Shown here: positions 33,337 through 37,122 of the stretch, in pieces
How the letters are laid out: each line of letters begins with the position of its first letter
Position numbering within the stretch: the stretch's first letter is position 1
Assembly (NCBI GenBank): GCA_011524395.1
Contig: WTKN01000095.1
Span: 26,694-63,815, forward strand
From: Moorena sp. SS36440bin_2
Lineage (GTDB): Bacteria > Cyanobacteriota > Cyanobacteriia > Cyanobacteriales > Coleofasciculaceae
Direction: 5' to 3'
Length of the DNA: 37,122 bases
Made by a program: the position numbers and the translations under genes
The notes under the pieces: model-generated
What the model saw: the letters and a program-made list of their open reading frames with translations, nothing else
Told to the model about the DNA's origin: nothing
The model's database searches: none

Positions 33337-36300
33337 CTAAAAAGCGCTAGATTGACTTTTGTGTTCCAAAGTTTGTACCTTTTCCATTAGCAAGGAAATC
33401 GTGTTATTTTGCTCCTTCACCACTTTAGTTAAAACCGCCACAATATCCATCGGACTGAGGGTTTTGCGATCGCTACTTGCTACTAAATCCGGCACATCTT
33501 CCGCAATAAATCCAATGTGGGTTTCTTTTTGGTGATCTTCTTTGTAGCGAAATTGAACAGGATTGAGTCCTTCCAGGGTTTCTAGGGCATCTTCTATGGC
33601 CAGGGTATTAATATTTTCTTTGAACTGTCGTGAGGATTTTTGTTGGAGATTGTTCGCTGTTATATTACCTGTTACATGCACTCTACCATTGAAGTAGCCA
33701 GCATAATTGTTGCCAGCACCTTTGGCACTACCGTAAACACCAAAGGAGGTACTTCCTTGACGACCTGTTACTTCACTGAAAACTCCGTAGACAGTAGATG
33801 CCCCACCATTGATAGCAGTGAAATAGCCACCATATCCAGATTTGAAAAAACCTAGCTTTGAAGGTATGTCTCCCTCAATGGTATCAACAGGTTGAACAGT
33901 ACCCCCTTTAATGGTATCAACTGCCTCTACAGAGATATCAGTTCGCTGTTCAAGAAAATCCCCAGATTTCACAGACTCAGGACTGTTTTCTGGAGTAATG
34001 CCTCCTAAAATTGAAATCTGACCTTCAAAACTATCATCTGTGGTATCTTTAGGCTGATCTTTAACTATAATTTCGTCGTCTGGATGTTTTTCATCTTTTA
34101 CAACGATAGACGTTAGAAAACCCTGGAAATGACCCCTAACACCGTAGCAGCGCGGAATCTTATTTACTGTTTCTGTTATGGCGAAGCTGGCACCGGATAC
34201 TCCTGTTTCTTGAGAGTCATTAGTTCTAGGGAGAAGATAATTACCAACCAAAACACCGCCATCGTAGCGAATATGGTTACCCGATACGCTCTGCCACTGT
34301 CCGTCGCCACTAATACCAGTTAAACCAGAACCATCCCCTTCAAACCTAGTAGCTTTAACCGTTCCAGCCACCTCTAAATTGCCACTTCTAATTTGGACCT
34401 TACCATTGCGATAGAAAATTATGCCTTTGTTCCAATCCCAATTACCGTCAGGTTTATCACAAGTGAAGTGGAGAAAGTCGCCATTTTTCCAAGTTCTTGA
34501 ATGAAAAATAAACTTCTGGTTATTGGCATCTTTGCCAAGAACTAAGTCACCGACAATATGCTGTCTGGCCTTGGGGCTTTTGGTGCCAATACCAACATTG
34601 CCATCATAGTAAATACTGTTACTATCACCATCAGACCACTTGGTTCCACCACCAGCGCTAATACCAGTTAAACCAGAACCATCCCCTTCAAACTTAGTAG
34701 CTTTAACCGTTCCAGCCACCTCTAATTTTTCAGTAGGATTTGTGATGCCAATACCGACACGACCAGCGGTTAAATTACCTGTTACATTTGCATTACCTTG
34801 GAAGTAGCCAGCATAACTAGTTTTACCACCACTGGCAACACCGTAGACACCGTATACAATTGCACTGCTATTATTCTGAGCATTGGCAAAGCCGTAGACA
34901 CCAAATCGGCTACCACTGGTACCACCTGTTGCTTGTCCATACAAACCATATTTAGTGCCATTTTCATTGCCTCCTACAGTGCTTTGAACTCCGTAGGCGG
35001 TAGTATTGCCTGTATTAGTAGCAGTGAAATGGCCACCATATTGAGTTTGTCCCCCAGAGGCAATACCCCTGACACCAAATCGGGTACCAGTGGTACCACC
35101 TGCTGCTTGTGCATACAAACCAAATTTATTGCCATTGCCATTGCCCGCTACTTGGCTGTTAACTCCGTATTGAGTGCCATTACCATTGCCCGCTACTTGG
35201 CTGTTAACTCCGTAGGCGGTACTATTGCCATTGCCATTTACAATGCTGTTAACTCCGAAGGCGGCACCATTGCCCGTATTAGTAGCAGTGAAATGGCCAC
35301 CATATTGAGTTTGTCCCCCAGAGGCAATACCCCTGACACCAAATCGGGTACCAGTGGTACCACCTGTTGCTTGTGCAAACAAACCATATTTAGTGCCATT
35401 TCCATTGCCACCTACAACGCTCCAAACTCCGTAGGCGGTACTATTGCCGGTATTAGTAGCAGTGAAATGGCCACCATATTGAGTTGCTCCACCAGAAGCA
35501 TAACCGTGGACACCATATCGGTTACCAGTGCTACCACCCGTTGCTCGTGCTAGCAAACCATATTTAGTACCATTTTCATTGCCCGCTACTTGGCTCCAAA
35601 CTCCATAGGCGGTACTATTGCCCGTATTAGTAGCAATGAAATGGCCACCATATTGAGTTTGTCCACCAGAAGCATTACCGTAGACACCAAATCGGTTACC
35701 AGTGGTACCACCCGTTGCTCGTGCTAGCAAACCATATTTAGTGCCATTTTCATTGCCACCTACAGTGCTTTGAACTCCGTAGGCGGTTCTATTGCCGGTA
35801 TTAGTAGCAGTGAAATAGCCACCAAATTGAGTTTGTCCACCAGAAGCATTACCATAGACACCATATAGCCTACCACTACTGGTACCACCCGTTACTTGTG
35901 CTAGCAAACCATATTTACTGCCACCGTCATTGCTATGTAATTTGCTGTAAACTCCGTAGGCTGAATCTCTGCCCGTATGATTAGCAATGGCCTTGACCGT
36001 TCCAGTCACCTCTAATTTTTCAATAGGATTATTTGTGCCAATGCCGACATTGCCAGCATTATAGTAAATCCTGTTACTACCACCATCAGACCACTTTCCA
36101 GCACTAATCCCAGTTAAACCAGAACCATCTCCTTCAAACCTAGTGGCTTTGACAGTTCCATTTACCTCTAATTTTTGACTAGGATTAGTTGTGCCAATAC
36201 CAACATTTCCATCTACTGTCAGAGGACCAGTGGTATGTAACCCATCATCCACCCTCAGTGCTCCAGATGAATGCCCGGAGCGAATTACCCCTGTAACTTT

Positions 36301-37041
36301 CACTTCATCACTGTCTTGGTCTCCCAAGGACACATCCCCGGCAATATGCTCCGTATCACGGGCAACCACATCCCCTTTTACTTCCAGGTTTCCATTCACG
36401 GTCAGGGAACCATCGATAGTCGAGTCTCCTGTCAGGTTTAAGTTGGTGGCGGAAATCGTACCATCTACTTCTAACTTATCGAGGGTAGATAACTTAGCAC
36501 CAGCAAGCTTGCGTACAGAATTATCCACTGTACTAACGTTACCGTTGTTGTCTAGGGTCACCCGTGCCAAGATAATCACATTATCATCAGTGGGGGCACT
36601 ACCAGTTCTGACCTCTACTTCATCGTCATCACAGTGTTCCTTTTTTTTACCACCGTAGATGATAAATTTGGGACGTTCAGTGGTGCGAGTGTATTTAGTT
36701 TCGTTACCTAGTCGGTAAGGCTTATCCTTAATTTCGTGATAGATGATGGTAATTTCAATAGTTGTATTGAGTGGTAATCCATCTAAGTTAATGGTTTTCG
36801 GTACGGGAGAATTGGGTAAAACAATAATTTCTCGACCATCTTTATCCATGGCCATGCCTTCACTAACGGCAATTCTTTTATCCCCGGCTTTAGTTACTTC
36901 TAATCCTGTCACCACACCCCATTCATGGAGTAAACGATTGTGACGCAGGCGCATGTCACGATGGTAGGCTTGCTCATCGTTAAAGTCTTCTTCTATTAGA
37001 AACTGGGAAGTAAAGTAATTGGGGCGTTGTATATCTGTCAT
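33337..37041 (-). CDS. Tail-fibre-like protein 1 with S74 intramolecular chaperone
   Basis: 1234 residues. Residues 1-170 are the shared anchor module. Shaft units NVGIGTTNPSQKLEVNGTVK and GDGSGLTGIS recur along the protein. About residues 350-757 consist of some fifteen YGV/YGL-rich repeats (for example GVYGNASGGQTQYGGHFIAT then NTGNSTAYGVWS), probably a beta-helix-like shaft. The C-terminus (about 1136-1234) is a Peptidase_S74-type intramolecular chaperone: SSRQFKENINTLAIEDALET, GLNPVQFRYK, HIGFIAEDVPDLV, VVKEQNNTI. The family trimerises fibres and is often cut off by Ser/Lys self-cleavage; Ser and Lys are both present in the SSRQFKEN motif. It is the first gene of the - strand series in this window. 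Confidence 0.8.
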   Translation of the reverse strand: MTDIQRPNYFTSQFLIEEDFNDEQAYHRDMRLRHNRLLHEWGVVTGLEVTKAGDKRIAVSEGMAMDKDGREIIVLPNSPVPKTINLDGLPLNTTIEITIIYHEIKDKPYRLGNETKYTRTTERPKFIIYGGKKKEHCDDDEVEVRTGSAPTDDNVIILARVTLDNNGNVSTVDNSVRKLAGAKLSTLDKLEVDGTISATNLNLTGDSTIDGSLTVNGNLEVKGDVVARDTEHIAGDVSLGDQDSDEVKVTGVIRSGHSSGALRVDDGLHTTGPLTVDGNVGIGTTNPSQKLEVNGTVKATRFEGDGSGLTGISAGKWSDGGSNRIYYNAGNVGIGTNNPIEKLEVTGTVKAIANHTGRDSAYGVYSKLHSNDGGSKYGLLAQVTGGTSSGRLYGVYGNASGGQTQFGGYFTATNTGNRTAYGVQSTVGGNENGTKYGLLARATGGTTGNRFGVYGNASGGQTQYGGHFIATNTGNSTAYGVWSQVAGNENGTKYGLLARATGGSTGNRYGVHGYASGGATQYGGHFTATNTGNSTAYGVWSVVGGNGNGTKYGLFAQATGGTTGTRFGVRGIASGGQTQYGGHFTATNTGNGAAFGVNSIVNGNGNSTAYGVNSQVAGNGNGTQYGVNSQVAGNGNGNKFGLYAQAAGGTTGTRFGVRGIASGGQTQYGGHFTATNTGNTTAYGVQSTVGGNENGTKYGLYGQATGGTSGSRFGVYGFANAQNNSSAIVYGVYGVASGGKTSYAGYFQGNANVTGNLTAGRVGIGITNPTEKLEVAGTVKATKFEGDGSGLTGISAGGGTKWSDGDSNSIYYDGNVGIGTKSPKARQHIVGDLVLGKDANNQKFIFHSRTWKNGDFLHFTCDKPDGNWDWNKGIIFYRNGKVQIRSGNLEVAGTVKATRFEGDGSGLTGISGDGQWQSVSGNHIRYDGGVLVGNYLLPRTNDSQETGVSGASFAITETVNKIPRCYGVRGHFQGFLTSIVVKDEKHPDDEIIVKDQPKDTTDDSFEGQISILGGITPENSPESVKSGDFLEQRTDISVEAVDTIKGGTVQPVDTIEGDIPSKLGFFKSGYGGYFTAINGGASTVYGVFSEVTGRQGSTSFGVYGSAKGAGNNYAGYFNGRVHVTGNITANNLQQKSSRQFKENINTLAIEDALETLEGLNPVQFRYKEDHQKETHIGFIAEDVPDLVASSDRKTLSPMDIVAVLTKVVKEQNNTISLLMEKVQTLEHKSQSSAF

Positions 37042-37085
37042 ATTCGTTAAGTAGTCGGAAAAAAGTAAAATTAACTGTTGAAATA

Positions 37086-37122
37086 GGGAGCAGGGAGCAG
37101 GGAGCAGGGAGCAGGGAGCAGG
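37086..37122. repeat. Heptanucleotide tandem repeat at window edge
   Basis: At least five perfect GGGAGCA units running off the end of the window, 45 nt upstream of the first fibre gene start. Same family and orientation as the array at 33258-33308. Confidence 0.9.

Noticed and set aside
34798-35553. Long + strand open frame (251 codons) rich in Ser, Thr and Ile
   Set aside because: It is the antisense of the YGV repeat region of the fibre gene; the repetitive codons keep the reverse strand open. No start signal or protein-like composition.
1-37122. tRNA, rRNA, tmRNA or RNase P RNA genes
   Set aside because: No T-loop or anticodon-arm pattern in an intergenic region and no recognisable rRNA segment was found by eye; the one GGTTCGATTCC match (about 31198) is inside a fibre coding region.

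Overview
The window looks like chromosomal DNA of a filamentous cyanobacterium, possibly of the Moorena/Lyngbya type. It carries psbB and psbT (photosystem II), nrdR, an FtsH protease, an AarF/ABC1 kinase, XisH/XisI pairs, Uma2 and Rpn family proteins, GCGATCGC (HIP1) sites and 7-bp GGGAACA/GGGAGCA tandem repeats. The genus is inference; the phylum is well supported.

Positions 1-16091 are mostly housekeeping or conserved cyanobacterial genes, largely on the + strand: a CHAT-domain protein cut by the window edge, a Ser/Thr kinase-like membrane protein with altered HRD and DFG motifs, a small coiled-coil protein, an ABC1 kinase, a PP2C phosphatase, epoxyqueuosine reductase (queG), a HAD phosphatase, a small unknown protein, psbB, psbT, nrdR, ftsH, a convergent M23 peptidase and a small membrane protein. 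Two intergenic stretches (8138-8697 and 9019-9855) hold strong hairpin clusters that resemble the ends or guide-RNA regions of IS200/IS605 elements.

Positions 16205-37041 form an accessory region, nearly all on the - strand. Reading in the direction of transcription (right to left): two long tail-fibre-like proteins sharing an almost identical N-terminal module; a 1616-residue DUF4157 (eCIS_core) protein with a C-terminal His-Me-finger nuclease-like motif; a SUKH/SMI1-like protein 12 nt downstream of it, in the position of an immunity gene; two convergent xisH-xisI pairs and a truncated third xisI copy; a YbjN-domain protein; a broken UPF0175 gene; a small multi-hairpin-led ORF; Uma2 and Rpn PD-(D/E)XK proteins; a large AAA+ ATPase of the contractile-injection type; and a small ORF resembling the N-terminus of a MoxR ATPase. 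DUF4157, the AAA+ ATPase and long fibres are hallmarks of extracellular contractile injection system (eCIS) loci. Sheath, tube and baseplate genes are not in this window; they may lie beyond 37122 or elsewhere.

The strongest hypothesis is that the 1616-residue protein is a polymorphic-toxin cargo of an eCIS-like particle and that the small SUKH-like gene protects the producer, which would imply an antibacterial role. The two fibres would then give alternative target specificities. Repeats have shaped the region: heptanucleotide repeats flank the first fibre gene, a 112-bp palindromic element appears inserted in frame in the toxin gene, and a toxin-antitoxin remnant runs into a heptanucleotide repeat.
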